DNA of 52,386 nt. Origin: Bacteroidales bacterium. Lineage in GTDB: Bacteria > Bacteroidota > Bacteroidia > Bacteroidales > UBA10428. The position numbers and the translations under genes are program-made. Shown here piece after piece: positions 8,570 through 18,693 of this stretch (positions are counted from its first letter, which is position 1; each line of letters starts with the position of its first letter). The notes under the pieces are model-generated. The model searched no databases and had not been told where the DNA came from. It was given only the letters and a program-made list of their open reading frames with translations. The stretch spans positions 1 through 52,386 of the forward strand of contig JAFGEO010000135.1 of NCBI GenBank assembly GCA_016931575.1, in the 5' to 3' direction.

Positions 8570-9621
8570 TCTATCTTGTAGTAAAGTTTATACCAATCAA
8601 TGAAACGGGATACACCGTCTTTCACCGATGTCCCGGGTTTGTAGCCCAGATTCTTTTCAAGGTCGGTGGTATCTGCCCACGTAGCAACGACATCACCGGG
8701 CTGCATCGGTAACAAGTCTTTTTTTGCCTTCTTCCCAAGAGCTCCCTCAATAGCTTCTATAAAGTCCATCAGGCTAACAGGCGCACTATTACCAATATTA
8801 TATACCCGGTACGGAAACTTTGAGGTAGCCGGATCCGGTTTCTTTCCCGTCCAGGATTCATTCGGTGAGGGTGGATTATCGATTACACGTTTCACCCCCT
8901 CAACGATATCATCTACATAGGTAAAATCCCGGCGCATATTCCCTTCGTTAAATACTTTTATTGGTTCCCCCTTAATGATGGCTTGCGTAAAAAGGAAAAG
9001 TGCCATGTCGGGTCGTCCCCAGGGCCCATAAACCGTAAAGAAACGAAGACCTGTTGTGGGCAATCCAAACAGGTTGCTGTAGGTATGCGCCATCAGCTCG
9101 TTAGACTTTTTGGTTGCGGCATAAATGCTTATCGGATGATCTACATTGTCATGGATAGAAAAAGGCATTGATTCATTCAGGCCGTAAACACTTGAGCTGC
9201 TCGCGTAGGCCAGATGTTTAACCTTGTTATAGCGGCAGGCTTCCAGGATATTCATGAATCCCAGAATGTTACTGTCGATGTATGCCCTGGGATTCTCAAG
9301 ACTGTATCGCACACCGGCCTGGGCAGCCAGGTTACAGACCTTATCGAACTTTTCAGTAGCAAACAGGTCCTGCAGCGCATCGTTATCTTCAAGCTTGAGC
9401 TGAATGAAACTGTAATTCGGGTACCGGCCTGAAACTACCTTTTGCCCATAGTTAATCTTGCCGGTATCTATACCACACTCACGTAACCTGTCGTATTTTA
9501 GATCTACTGAATAATAATCATTGATGCTGTCAAGGCCAACCACCTCATCGCCACGTTCCAGGAGATTTTTGGCCAGGTGAAATCCAATAAATCCGGCAGT
9601 CCCGGTAATGAGTATTTTCAT
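8566..9621 (-). CDS. NAD-dependent nucleotide-sugar epimerase (UDP-glucuronate 4-epimerase type)
   Basis: 351-residue extended SDR enzyme. From the ATG at 9621 the NAD-binding motif TGTAGFIG is at 6-13, the catalytic Y167xxxK171 (YAATK) is present with SSSSVYG before it, and [13 protein letters not shown] marks the nucleotide-sugar epimerase family. The insert [18 protein letters not shown] is characteristic of UDP-glucuronate 4-epimerases (CapI/LspL type), suggesting that the glycan contains galacturonate or a related sugar. A GTG at 9639 is an alternative start but would leave almost no leader behind the candidate promoter at 9643-9670. First gene of the minus-strand glycan operon. Confidence 0.88.
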   Translation of the reverse strand: MKILITGTAGFIGFHLAKNLLERGDEVVGLDSINDYYSVDLKYDRLRECGIDTGKINYGQKVVSGRYPNYSFIQLKLEDNDALQDLFATEKFDKVCNLAAQAGVRYSLENPRAYIDSNILGFMNILEACRYNKVKHLAYASSSSVYGLNESMPFSIHDNVDHPISIYAATKKSNELMAHTYSNLFGLPTTGLRFFTVYGPWGRPDMALFLFTQAIIKGEPIKVFNEGNMRRDFTYVDDIVEGVKRVIDNPPSPNESWTGKKPDPATSKFPYRVYNIGNSAPVSLMDFIEAIEGALGKKAKKDLLPMQPGDVVATWADTTDLEKNLGYKPGTSVKDGVSRFIDWYKLYYKID

Positions 9622-9642
9622 TATGTTGAGATTGAGCACACA

Positions 9643-9670
9643 AAAATCTAAAAAATAAGGCTAATTACAA
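9643..9670 (-). promoter_or_regulatory. Candidate Bacteroidota promoter for the glycan operon
   Basis: On the minus strand a TTG (complement of 9668-9670) is followed after 17 bases by TAGATTTT (complement of 9643-9650), a 7/8 match to TAnnTTTG. Transcription would begin about 20 bases before the ATG at 9621. Spacing is slightly short. Confidence 0.4.
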
Positions 9671-9852
9671 GCTATTTTGAGAACGTAAAGCTTTTTTTTT
9701 TCCAGTGCCGGTAAATACCTGGCGGAAAAGAAGGGTATTCAGTGAGCTAGCCGGCTTTATCAGCCCGTTTCAAATAATCAGATCAATTCAATAAGGGTGT
9801 TAGCCATTGTTTTTATTGGTGTTGTCAAAAAGAATTCCGGTCAATTAAATAA

Positions 9853-12800
9853 ATGAGTAATATTGACTGTATTTCAATCCCATTGCAATCTCACATGAGC
9901 CGAAACCTCCGACAAATAATTCCTGTTTTGAGTATTTTCTGCAACATATTGTTTTCAGAAGTACTTCAGGCTCAGTTAAGAATCAATGAAATCATCACGG
10001 CCAACATTGAAGCCAATTTCAGCACTTCCTTCAATTACAACGACTGGGTTGAGCTTCACAATTACGGAAGCACGACTATCAACCTCAACGGATACAGCCT
10101 GAGTGATGATCCTGAGGATCCTGAAAAGTATCAAATCTGGTATGATATCTACCTATATCCTGGTCAGTACTATATTATCTCCCTTGATGACAAAAATTAT
10201 ATCCATGATGTGTACATCCATACCAATTTCTCGTTAGATGTTGAAGGCGAATACCTGGGCATTTACAATGCATCCGGTTCTGTAGTCGATTCAATATACT
10301 TTGGAAAACAGACACGGGATATATCCTACGGCAGGCTTCCGGGTGACCCGGATACCTGGAAATACTTTACCGCCCCATCCCCCGGTTCTGCCAATACCAC
10401 TCCCTGGCTGTCCTCAAATAAAACGGCCGGAGGGATCATATTTTCTGTTGAGCCCGGCTATTATCAGGGTTCGGTGTCCGTTGATATCTCGGCAACCGGA
10501 ATTTCGGATCGCATAGTATACACCACCAATGGTGATTACCCGATCAGCTCCTCACCAACTTATAACGGACCTGTTTACCTTACTGAAAATACCGTTCTGA
10601 GAGCCCGGTGTATTTCAGACAGCCTTCATCCGGGACCTGTATCAAGTGCAACCTACTTTATAAATGAAGAAATCCCGAGCCTGCCTGTGGTTTCCCTTTC
10701 AACCCGTGACGGACATTTTTATAACTGGGAGTACGGGTATTACTGCGATGGTGCCAACGGGGTCACCTCCTGGTGTTCGGATGTCCCGGTAAACTGGGCC
10801 CGGGATTGGGAACGCCCCCTGAATTTCGAGTACTTCACCCGGGATGGGGTGGAAAGGATGAATCAGCTGGTAGGATCAAAGATCCAGGGCGGGTGTTCGC
10901 GCGCCAATGCGCTTCGCTCATTCTCGCTGGTTTCCAGAGAAGACTATGGAAAAAAAGGATTGGATTACAGCTTTTTCTCCACAAAAGATCTCGGTTCATA
11001 TAAGTCGCTGGTGCTGCGAAACTCAGGAAGCGATGTAGTGGCTTCCATGCTGCGTGACGGCTTTATGCAGACGCTGCTGATCGGCAGGATGGATATCGAC
11101 TACCAGGCATATCAACCGGTACTGGTTTACCTGAACGGTGACTTTTTCGCCCTGATGAACCTCCGTGAAAAAATGAACGAACACTGGGTAGCCTCTAACT
11201 ATGGCCTCGATGCAGATGAGATCGATGTTATTGAGAACACTTTTGTGATGAATGGGGACGATTCAGCCTTCCAGGCGATGCTCAATTATGCCCGCACTCA
11301 TGACCTCAGTGACCCTGTCCAGATGGAAGGAATGGAATCCCTGCTTGATGTGAACCACCTGATGGACTACTACATAGCCAACATTTTCTATGAAAATGAA
11401 GACTGGCCACAGAACAATGTGAAATGGTGGAGGGAAAGGAAACCCGGCGCCAGGTTCCGCATCATGATGTACGATACGGATATGGGATTTGACCTGTACC
11501 GTCGCTCCGGAAATACCCTGACCTGGGCCCTCCGTCCCCATGAATCTACGGACGTCTTTGTTGGGCTTATGCAAAACGAATCCTTCAAAAATGAATTTAT
11601 CCAGCGTTTCGCCGCCCACATGAATACCACCTTCGCCCCCGGGCGGACACTTCCTGTGCTTGACAGCCTGAAGCAAATGATCCAGCCTTACATTCAAAGA
11701 AACATCGACATGTACGAGGTACCCTATGCACTCATCGGCTGGGATTGGCACGTAAATCATGTCATGATTGATTTTGCAAATACACAGGCTGATAGCGTAA
11801 GAATTTGGATAACTAACTATTTCGGCCTGGAAGGTTCATATAACCTGACTGTTTCCGCTGACAACCCTGCGCAGGGATGGGTGGAAGTCAGCGGAGTTAA
11901 AGTTGATCCTGACTATTGCGGCCCCCATTTTATGAACATTCCGGTACGACTTGAAGCTCACCCCCGGCCCGGATACACTTTTATTGGCTGGACCGGTGAC
12001 ATAAATTCTTCAGATCCTGAAATTTCCTTTACCCGTTCCGCAGATACCCGGGTGGAAGCGCTCTTTGCCTGTGCAGAGCCTGTCACAGGGATCTTCATAA
12101 ACGAATTCGTAGCCAGCAATGAGAGCGGTTTACAGGATGACTATGAGGAGCTGGAAGACTGGATCGAATTACGAAACACCACTGATTCACCAATAAACCT
12201 CGCAGGCTTGTATATCTCTGATTCAGCCGGATATCCCGGAAAATACCAGATCCCTTATGGGGAAAGTTCCCTGACTACCATTCCTGCCAAGGGATACCTG
12301 CTGCTGTGGGCTGACAACGATTGTTCGCAGGGAGCACTCCACTTACCCTTCAAACTGAAAAAATCAGGTGAAACCCTCACCCTTTCCCAAACTGTTGCAG
12401 ATCACCTTGAAATTATCGATTCGCTAAGTTATCCGGACCAGTATTCCGATTGCTCATACGGCAGGGACCCGGAGAATACCGGACTGTGGAAATACCTTAT
12501 TCCCACACCCCTGTGCAGAAACGAAGAACGGTCAGTTGAAAATCTATACATCAATGAAGTCCTGTCTTCAAATACAGGAACGCTACATGATAATCACCAG
12601 GAATATGACGACTGGATTGAAGTCTACAATGCGAACGAGTACCCCGTGAATATCGGCGGGTTATTCCTTACCGATTCCCCGACAAACACGGGGGCATATC
12701 GTATTCCAACAAACTGTCCCGATTCGACACTAATCCCGGCCGGGGATTACCTCATCCTCTGGGCCGATGATTCGACAGAACAGGGAATCCTCCACCTAAA

Positions 12801-14619
12801 CTTTAAGCTTAGCAGCGAAGGAGAATTCGTTGGTTTACTGCAGGCAGACGGTTGTTCCTGGCTCGACAGCCTTAGCTATTCCGGACAATTCAAAAACATT
12901 TCCTTCGGAAGAACTGATGATGGAGCAGAGGACATGAGCAACATGATACCCACTCCGGACGCCAGCAATGTCAGAGTTGATTACAGGGGGATCATACTAA
13001 ACGAGCTCCTGACATCTGAACAGGAAGTCTATACAGATGAAAATAGAGAGCATGATGACTGGATCGAATTACATAATCCACAGGAATACCCCATTGATGT
13101 GGCTGGCATGTTCATTACCGATAGTCTTGCAGATCCGACAAAATTCCAGATCCCATACCAGCCTGGCGACAGCCTGATCATTCCTGCCAATGGATACCTG
13201 ATCCTGTGGGCAGACAAGCAGCCGGAACAAGGGGTCCTTCACCTCGATTTTAAACTGAAGGAAAACGGAGAGCAGGTTGGTATCTTCGACCTTGATGGCA
13301 CAGCCATCGATGAGATAAGCTATTCAAATCAGTATAACAACTTCTCATACAGTAGAATAACCGGGACGAAATGGTTGATACAGCCGCCTACCTTCGGGGC
13401 AGCCAATACTGTTCCGGCCATTTCAAAACTGTACATTAATGAATACATGTCCGACAACCAAAACCGATTCACGGATGAAAAAGGGGAATATGAGGACTGG
13501 ATCGAGATCTATAATAACAATGATTTTGAAGTAAACCTGGCCGGACTTTATCTGACCGACAGTTTCAATTTCCCCAACCAATACAGGATACCCAGCACTG
13601 ACCTGGAAGCTACCGCCATGCCGGCAAAATCGTTTAAAATTATCTGGACAGACAGCGATTCGGAACAAGGGCCCTTGCATACCAATTTTAAACTTAGCAG
13701 GCAGGCGGATAATATTATCCTTTCAGAATACGACTATTCGGTAACAATCAGTAAACATTCATGGACGAAGCAGCCAAGGAACTTTGCTACCGGACGGTTA
13801 AACGAGACAAACACCTGGCTGGATATGCCTCCGACACCGGGAGAATCGAATACATTACCCAATATATCCGGGCTCCTGATCAATGAAATCATGGCTTCAA
13901 ACGGCCATACCGTCGCTGACAATTTCGGGGATTATGACGACTGGATCGAATTGTACAATTCCGGTGATACGGAAATTGATGTCGGGGGCCTCTTCATCTC
14001 GGATGATCTACAGGATGAGGACCCATACCGTATTTCTTCAGAATTTCCCGATTCAACGGTGCTACTTCCCAGGCAATACCTGCTGATCTGGGCAGATGAT
14101 TCCACCGACCAGGGAGTTTTGCATATGAATTTCAAGCTGAGTAAGTCAGGGGAATCAGCAGCGATATTTGGATTTGATAAAACCGGTCTTATTGATACCG
14201 TAACCTATCAGGAAGTACCTACTGACAATACCTGGGGACGTATCCAGGACGGCAACATGCTCTGGAACCGCCTTTCCCTTCCTACACCTCTTGCCAGCAA
14301 CCTGGTCACTGCTCTTGAGGAGGAAACCAGTTTCAATACTCCCGGGTTCAGCTATAAAGTATTCCCCAACCCGGCTTTATCCCACTGTGTTTTCAGGGTG
14401 AACTCCAATGAAACCACTGAGTTGGAAATCAGGATATTCAGCCTGACTGGAGGCCTGGTCGCCACCATCTTCAAAGCCCCGGTTTCGCAGGGAGAGCAGG
14501 AAATCACCTGGGACCTGACAAGCAGATCAGGAAAGCAATTGCCGAAGGGCATGTATTTCTATACCATTGAAGCAGATAATATCTATATCCGGGAAAAACT
14601 GATTATTGGAGAAAGATAG
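9853..14619 (+). CDS. Secreted CotH-kinase protein with six lamin-tail domains and T9SS sorting domain
   Basis: 1588 residues. Order: signal peptide ending near EVLQAQ (about residue 41); lamin-tail domain (LTD) 1 (about 43-180); chitobiase/beta-hexosaminidase C-terminal-like domain (about 195-266); CotH kinase domain (about 340-600) with YLNGDFFALMNLREKMNE (about 426), YENEDWPQNNVKWWRE and the metal-binding MMYDTDMGFD (about 538); a bacterial repeat (about 662-738); five tandem LTDs (about 748-894, 897-1041, 1045-1186, 1193-1336, 1340-1483), each with a [ED]DWIE[LVI] core and LHxxFKL; and a T9SS type A sorting domain from about 1497. The ATG at 9895 gives a tighter signal peptide and is a real alternative start. 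CotH proteins are secreted protein kinases; the target here is unknown. Monocistronic, with a strong terminator. Confidence 0.9.
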   Translation: MSNIDCISIPLQSHMSRNLRQIIPVLSIFCNILFSEVLQAQLRINEIITANIEANFSTSFNYNDWVELHNYGSTTINLNGYSLSDDPEDPEKYQIWYDIYLYPGQYYIISLDDKNYIHDVYIHTNFSLDVEGEYLGIYNASGSVVDSIYFGKQTRDISYGRLPGDPDTWKYFTAPSPGSANTTPWLSSNKTAGGIIFSVEPGYYQGSVSVDISATGISDRIVYTTNGDYPISSSPTYNGPVYLTENTVLRARCISDSLHPGPVSSATYFINEEIPSLPVVSLSTRDGHFYNWEYGYYCDGANGVTSWCSDVPVNWARDWERPLNFEYFTRDGVERMNQLVGSKIQGGCSRANALRSFSLVSREDYGKKGLDYSFFSTKDLGSYKSLVLRNSGSDVVASMLRDGFMQTLLIGRMDIDYQAYQPVLVYLNGDFFALMNLREKMNEHWVASNYGLDADEIDVIENTFVMNGDDSAFQAMLNYARTHDLSDPVQMEGMESLLDVNHLMDYYIANIFYENEDWPQNNVKWWRERKPGARFRIMMYDTDMGFDLYRRSGNTLTWALRPHESTDVFVGLMQNESFKNEFIQRFAAHMNTTFAPGRTLPVLDSLKQMIQPYIQRNIDMYEVPYALIGWDWHVNHVMIDFANTQADSVRIWITNYFGLEGSYNLTVSADNPAQGWVEVSGVKVDPDYCGPHFMNIPVRLEAHPRPGYTFIGWTGDINSSDPEISFTRSADTRVEALFACAEPVTGIFINEFVASNESGLQDDYEELEDWIELRNTTDSPINLAGLYISDSAGYPGKYQIPYGESSLTTIPAKGYLLLWADNDCSQGALHLPFKLKKSGETLTLSQTVADHLEIIDSLSYPDQYSDCSYGRDPENTGLWKYLIPTPLCRNEERSVENLYINEVLSSNTGTLHDNHQEYDDWIEVYNANEYPVNIGGLFLTDSPTNTGAYRIPTNCPDSTLIPAGDYLILWADDSTEQGILHLNFKLSSEGEFVGLLQADGCSWLDSLSYSGQFKNISFGRTDDGAEDMSNMIPTPDASNVRVDYRGIILNELLTSEQEVYTDENREHDDWIELHNPQEYPIDVAGMFITDSLADPTKFQIPYQPGDSLIIPANGYLILWADKQPEQGVLHLDFKLKENGEQVGIFDLDGTAIDEISYSNQYNNFSYSRITGTKWLIQPPTFGAANTVPAISKLYINEYMSDNQNRFTDEKGEYEDWIEIYNNNDFEVNLAGLYLTDSFNFPNQYRIPSTDLEATAMPAKSFKIIWTDSDSEQGPLHTNFKLSRQADNIILSEYDYSVTISKHSWTKQPRNFATGRLNETNTWLDMPPTPGESNTLPNISGLLINEIMASNGHTVADNFGDYDDWIELYNSGDTEIDVGGLFISDDLQDEDPYRISSEFPDSTVLLPRQYLLIWADDSTDQGVLHMNFKLSKSGESAAIFGFDKTGLIDTVTYQEVPTDNTWGRIQDGNMLWNRLSLPTPLASNLVTALEEETSFNTPGFSYKVFPNPALSHCVFRVNSNETTELEIRIFSLTGGLVATIFKAPVSQGEQEITWDLTSRSGKQLPKGMYFYTIEADNIYIREKLIIGER

Positions 14620-14684
14620 CCGGAAATACTACGTCCGACATCAGACAGAGAGTGCCGAATCTCTGCCGGATGGCAGACATAAGC

Positions 14685-14718
14685 TAAGGTGTGATGAAAT
14701 GTCACACCTTATTTTTTT
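14685..14718 (+). terminator. Rho-independent terminator after the CotH gene
   Basis: Perfect 10-bp stem TAAGGTGTGA / TCACACCTTA with a 7-base loop (14685-14711), followed by seven T (14712-14718), 66 bases after the stop codon. There is no T-tract on the minus-strand side. Confidence 0.9.
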
Positions 14719-14765
14719 CTGTTACCCTGGCAGGGTATTTCAAACGCACAACGATACACATGCAT

Positions 14766-15878
14766 CTACACCGTTTTCCGGTACCGCCAAATAGCCAGTG
14801 CATTGGTACTGACAGCAAAGATGGAGATTGCGATGAGCTCCCTCTGAATGTCGGCAAAACCAGAGCCTTTTAACAGGACCATTCGTATCACCCTGATGAA
14901 GTAGGCCATAGGATTGATGATATTGATTTTCTGACCCCATTCTGGCATATTATCCACGGGTGTAAACAATCCACTCATCAGAACAAAGATCATCACGAAG
15001 AAAAAGGATACAAACATTACCTGCTGCTGTGTATTGGAAATGGTCGAAATAAATAAACCTATACCCAATATTGCTACAAGGTAGATGGTAGCGAAAGTAA
15101 ACAAGACCACCAGGCTCCCTTCCACCGGCACGTTGAACAGTAGCCTGGCCAGCCCGAGGCCAAAAGTCAGGTCGAACAGTCCGATCAGCAGGAAGGGAAT
15201 AAGCTTTCCGGCAATAAATTGGTATTTATGAATAGGTGTGACATTCAGCTGTTCCAATGTTCCCCGTTCTTTCTCCTTCACCAGGTTCATCCCGGTCAGC
15301 ATCCATCCGATGATCGTTACGAGGATGACCAGGATTCCCGGGGCCATGAAGATCTTATAGTTCAGTTCCGGATTATACCAATGCCGCGGCCTGGTTTCGA
15401 TACCTCCCATCCCTGCCATCATGCTTTTCTCAGCAAGTATCCGGTTGGAAAAATCACCAATGACAGCCTGGCAATAGACATAGGAAAGTTCTGCTTTTGT
15501 ACCATTAATTGCATTGATCAGGAGCTGTATTCCTGTTGAATTACCTGTTCCAATAGCTTCACTGAAACCGGAAGGGATTACACAAACCACATCAGCTCGG
15601 TCTTCTTTTAGATTTTCTTCTCCGGTCCAAACATCCTCCGATGGGTCAACGGCAACAAAAAAAGGCGATGCAGAGAATTTATGGATCAGCTCACCGGATG
15701 CCTGAGAGTGGTCCTGATCTACGAAATGGATCTTGATATTTTTCATTTCAAAGGTTGCAGCATACACCAGGACAAGCATCTGAACGATGGGTACCATGAT
15801 AATGGCAGCCCTCAGGAATTTATCCCTTGCGATCTGCAAAAACTCTTTCTGAACGATATATAAAATGGTCTTCATCAT
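14766..15878 (-). CDS. ABC-2 type transporter permease (YbhR-like)
   Basis: 370 residues: one N-terminal membrane segment (about 23-42), a large periplasmic domain, then about five C-terminal helices, the ABC2_membrane_3 layout of YbhR/YbhS and YhhJ. Conserved stretch LVKEKERGTLEQLNVTPI lies before the C-terminal helices, and the terminal GLFTPVDNMPEWGQKINIINPMAY-type segment is present. Last gene of the efflux operon; 15 bases separate it from the preceding permease, its likely heterodimer partner. ATG ATG at the start leaves a one-codon ambiguity. Confidence 0.9.
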   Translation of the reverse strand: MMKTILYIVQKEFLQIARDKFLRAAIIMVPIVQMLVLVYAATFEMKNIKIHFVDQDHSQASGELIHKFSASPFFVAVDPSEDVWTGEENLKEDRADVVCVIPSGFSEAIGTGNSTGIQLLINAINGTKAELSYVYCQAVIGDFSNRILAEKSMMAGMGGIETRPRHWYNPELNYKIFMAPGILVILVTIIGWMLTGMNLVKEKERGTLEQLNVTPIHKYQFIAGKLIPFLLIGLFDLTFGLGLARLLFNVPVEGSLVVLFTFATIYLVAILGIGLFISTISNTQQQVMFVSFFFVMIFVLMSGLFTPVDNMPEWGQKINIINPMAYFIRVIRMVLLKGSGFADIQRELIAISIFAVSTNALAIWRYRKTV

Positions 15879-15893
15879 TAATCCTTTTAGACA

Positions 15894-17000
15894 CTAGCTT
15901 TCCAGCCTGATTTGAAATTTTCGGACACTGATCAGAGTGAATCCGATGAGCATTCCCGTCAGGATGAGGATCTCATCCCACACATAAGCCAGCCCCACGC
16001 CTTTGAGCATGATATCTTTCAGGGCAGCAAGGAACCACCGGGGAGGCATGGCAATACTCAGGTACTGCAGGGCCTTTGGCATATTCTCTATCGGAAAGAT
16101 AAAACCAGAGAGCAACATGGTAGGCAGCATCAGGCCTACCAGAGAGATAAGCATGGCAACCTGTTGGGTTTTTGCCACGGTCGAGATCAGAATACCCAGT
16201 GCAAGTGCAAGCAAAATAAAGAGGGTTAGCAATCCAAAAAGCAGGATCAGGCTACCCCGGATCGGCACATGAAAGATAAAGAAACCGACACCGATGATAA
16301 CGACGGCCATGATTACAGAAAGGACCAGGTATGGCACCACTTTCCCCATAATAATCTGCAATGGACGTAAGGGCGATACCAGCAGGATTTCCATGGTTCC
16401 CAATTCTTTCTCACGGGCAATGGAGATCGAAGTCATCAGGGCAGAAATCAGCATCAGGATGAGGGCAATGGTTCCGGGTACAAACATATTAGCTGACCGT
16501 AACTCCTCATTGTAGAACATTCTCTGGTCCACCTGGATTAATGGTTTCAATCCGGGAGCCATTTCCTCAGAAAAGAATCGTGCAACGATTGATTGTGTAT
16601 AGTTGGAAAGAATGCCGGCTGTATTAGGATCAGAAGCATCCGTAATGATCTGAATCTGCGCTTTACCTTCGCGCCTGAGTTTATTACCAAAGTTCTCTTC
16701 CAGCACAATCAGCTCCCTGATTTTTCCCTTCCGGAACAAATTTTCGATCTGGTTTACATTATGAATATCCTCACTCACCTTAAAATACCCCGACCCCAAA
16801 AGTTTCTGGGTCAGTTTGGTACTTACTTCATCCCGGGAGAGGTCCAGAATCCCTACTTCTGCGTCTTTGATCTCGGTAGTAATTACATGACCGAAGAGCA
16901 ACAGTTGAGCGATCGGAATACCGAAAATAATGAGAACAGTCCTGTAATCCCTTAACAGGTGTTTGAACTCTTTTCTTACAAAGGCGATAAATCGGTTCAT
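15894..17000 (-). CDS. ABC-2 type transporter permease (YbhS-like)
   Basis: 368 residues with the same layout as its neighbour: N-terminal helix (about 20-40), periplasmic domain, and a C-terminal bundle beginning after SIAREKELGTMEILLVSPL, plus FIFPIENMPKALQYLS near the end. The two permeases are diverged paralogues and should form the membrane channel of the exporter. Twenty bases downstream of the second ATPase gene. Substrate unknown; E. coli YbhFSR is linked to drug and cation efflux, but that cannot be transferred from sequence alone. Confidence 0.9.
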   Translation of the reverse strand: MNRFIAFVRKEFKHLLRDYRTVLIIFGIPIAQLLLFGHVITTEIKDAEVGILDLSRDEVSTKLTQKLLGSGYFKVSEDIHNVNQIENLFRKGKIRELIVLEENFGNKLRREGKAQIQIITDASDPNTAGILSNYTQSIVARFFSEEMAPGLKPLIQVDQRMFYNEELRSANMFVPGTIALILMLISALMTSISIAREKELGTMEILLVSPLRPLQIIMGKVVPYLVLSVIMAVVIIGVGFFIFHVPIRGSLILLFGLLTLFILLALALGILISTVAKTQQVAMLISLVGLMLPTMLLSGFIFPIENMPKALQYLSIAMPPRWFLAALKDIMLKGVGLAYVWDEILILTGMLIGFTLISVRKFQIRLES

Positions 17001-17020
17001 AGTAAAATCTTATTTAGAGT

Positions 17021-17770
17021 TTAACGCGCGATCTTCAGAAATACATCGTAAATCGTGCCTGCCTGGTATTCCTGTTTTAGTTTTTGCGGCTTGTCAAGCG
17101 CCACTATTTTACCCTGGTCCATAATACTCACCCGGTCGCAATATTCTGCTTCATCCATGTAGTGGGTAGTAATAAATATGGTTGTTCCCCCTTCAGCAGC
17201 CTGGTATATCAGCTCCCAGAACTGGCGACGGGTGATAGGATCGACACCGCTGGTTGGTTCATCCAGGAAGACAATGCTGGGCTTATGCAACAGGGCCACT
17301 GAAAAGGCAAGTTTCTGCAGCCAACCCAAAGGCAGGGAAGTAATCAGGGATTTTTTAAAATCCATCAATCCAAATTGTTCCAGCAGCTCATCCATACGCT
17401 CCCGGGTTACTTTTCGGGATAAACCATAAACCCCGCCATAGAATCGTATATTCTCAGCAAGGGTAAGATCATCGTAAAGGGAAAATTTCTGGCTCATGTA
17501 CCCGATATTCCTTTTTATAGCCTCAGTCTGATTATAGACATTGTAGCCTGCAACGCTGATTTCCCCTGATGTTGGCTTTGAAAGACCGCTAAGGATCTTA
17601 ATGGCTGTTGTTTTACCAGCGCCGTTTGCCCCCAAAAAGCCAAAGATCTCACCTTTCCTTACCGTAAAGCTCAGGTCGTCATTGGCGACAAAACTCCCGA
17701 ATCGTTTATACATATGCTGTACATCGATCACAACATCATGATGCCTGGTTGATCGCTGAGTATATTTCAT
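17021..17770 (-). CDS. ABC transporter ATP-binding protein (YbhF second-half type)
   Basis: 249 residues. Walker A GANGAGKT at 47-54, Q-loop region YMSQKFSLYDDLT, Walker B IVFLDEPTSGVDP, and switch histidine in ITTHYMDEAEYCD. The ABC signature is not LSGGQ but LPLGWLQKLAF, the same substitution known in the second ATPase half of YbhF-type fused proteins. Together with the other ATPase in this operon it looks like a YbhF split into two genes. The start ATG overlaps the preceding stop in an ATGA. Confidence 0.9.
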   Translation of the reverse strand: MKYTQRSTRHHDVVIDVQHMYKRFGSFVANDDLSFTVRKGEIFGFLGANGAGKTTAIKILSGLSKPTSGEISVAGYNVYNQTEAIKRNIGYMSQKFSLYDDLTLAENIRFYGGVYGLSRKVTRERMDELLEQFGLMDFKKSLITSLPLGWLQKLAFSVALLHKPSIVFLDEPTSGVDPITRRQFWELIYQAAEGGTTIFITTHYMDEAEYCDRVSIMDQGKIVALDKPQKLKQEYQAGTIYDVFLKIAR

Positions 17771-18690
17771 TTCCGGACAATTAGTCTGTTTTCTTTCAGG
17801 CGGGTTTCAAGTTCCATCTCCAGGCTTGTCGGCTGATAATCGAAAGTATCCAGTAGAAGTTGATGGACTTCTTTTACCCTGCCACTTTCATCTTTCGGAA
17901 AGTTATTCAGAAGCAAAAGGCTTTTATACAGATACCTCGGAAAGGGATTGACCGGAAAGAGAATAGCCGTAGCTATTTTCAGGACAGCAAGAGGTATCCT
18001 CCTGTGCTTTATTTCCTTTCCTGTTTTCAAGGAAATGAATGCCGCAACTTCGGGGAAGGAGTATGCATCAGGGCCGGTGAGGCAGAATCTTTTACCCCCC
18101 AGGTCCATACGCTGAACGGTTTGCGCTGCGATCAATCCAACGTCCTCATCCGATATGCTTACTACCTTATTATAGCCTCCGCCGGGTACCATCATTTTTC
18201 CCTTGCTCAGGAAAGTGAACAGTAATTCGAACATGGGGGCACAACCCAGAATTGTCCAGTTCAGTCCGCTTTCCCGGATTTTTTCTTCGACCTCCAGCTT
18301 CAGCCGGCCAAATTCTGGAATTCCCAATTCCTCAAGGACATCCATCCTGATCTTATAAGCAGAAAGGTAAACCAATCGGCCGATCTTAACTTTCTTTGCT
18401 TCATCCAGGATATTCAATACAGCATCGTATTCAATCCTGCGCATTTTCCGGATTAACTTCCAGCTCATTGCGGAAAGACTGATAATCACCCCGTCCATTC
18501 CTGACAGGGCAGTGGAAATGGTTTTTCTGTTAAGAATGTCGCCTTGAATTACTTCTACCTCCGATCCAAGCAGAGCCCTCGCCTTTTCAGCATTTCTGCT
18601 GACCACTCTTACCTGCTGTTCCATGAGCAGAAGCTGCCTGACGATCTTCTTCCCGTAGTTACCGGTTCCGCCTATGATGACTATTTTCAT
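17767..18690 (-). CDS. NmrA/NAD(P)-binding Rossmann-fold protein
   Basis: 307-residue atypical short-chain dehydrogenase. N-terminus MKIVIIGGTGNYGKKIVRQL carries the GxxGxxG dinucleotide-binding loop; VVSRNAEKARALLG resembles the NADP-contacting segment of NmrA-type proteins, and the YxxxK pair is replaced by YLSAYK. It sits inside the efflux operon between two ATPase genes, 3 bases after one and overlapping the other by 4, so it is co-translated with the transporter. It may be a redox sensor or modify the exported compound; neither is shown by the sequence. Confidence 0.75.
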   Translation of the reverse strand: MKIVIIGGTGNYGKKIVRQLLLMEQQVRVVSRNAEKARALLGSEVEVIQGDILNRKTISTALSGMDGVIISLSAMSWKLIRKMRRIEYDAVLNILDEAKKVKIGRLVYLSAYKIRMDVLEELGIPEFGRLKLEVEEKIRESGLNWTILGCAPMFELLFTFLSKGKMMVPGGGYNKVVSISDEDVGLIAAQTVQRMDLGGKRFCLTGPDAYSFPEVAAFISLKTGKEIKHRRIPLAVLKIATAILFPVNPFPRYLYKSLLLLNNFPKDESGRVKEVHQLLLDTFDYQPTSLEMELETRLKENRLIVRK

Positions 18691-18693
18691 AAC

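Noticed and set aside
11263-11760. 165-codon minus-strand frame inside the CotH gene
   Set aside because: Antisense shadow of conserved CotH residues; the plus-strand frame carries all family motifs.
14685-14718. CotH terminator considered as bidirectional for the efflux operon
   Set aside because: The minus-strand side of the hairpin has no T-tract, so it is assigned to the plus strand only.
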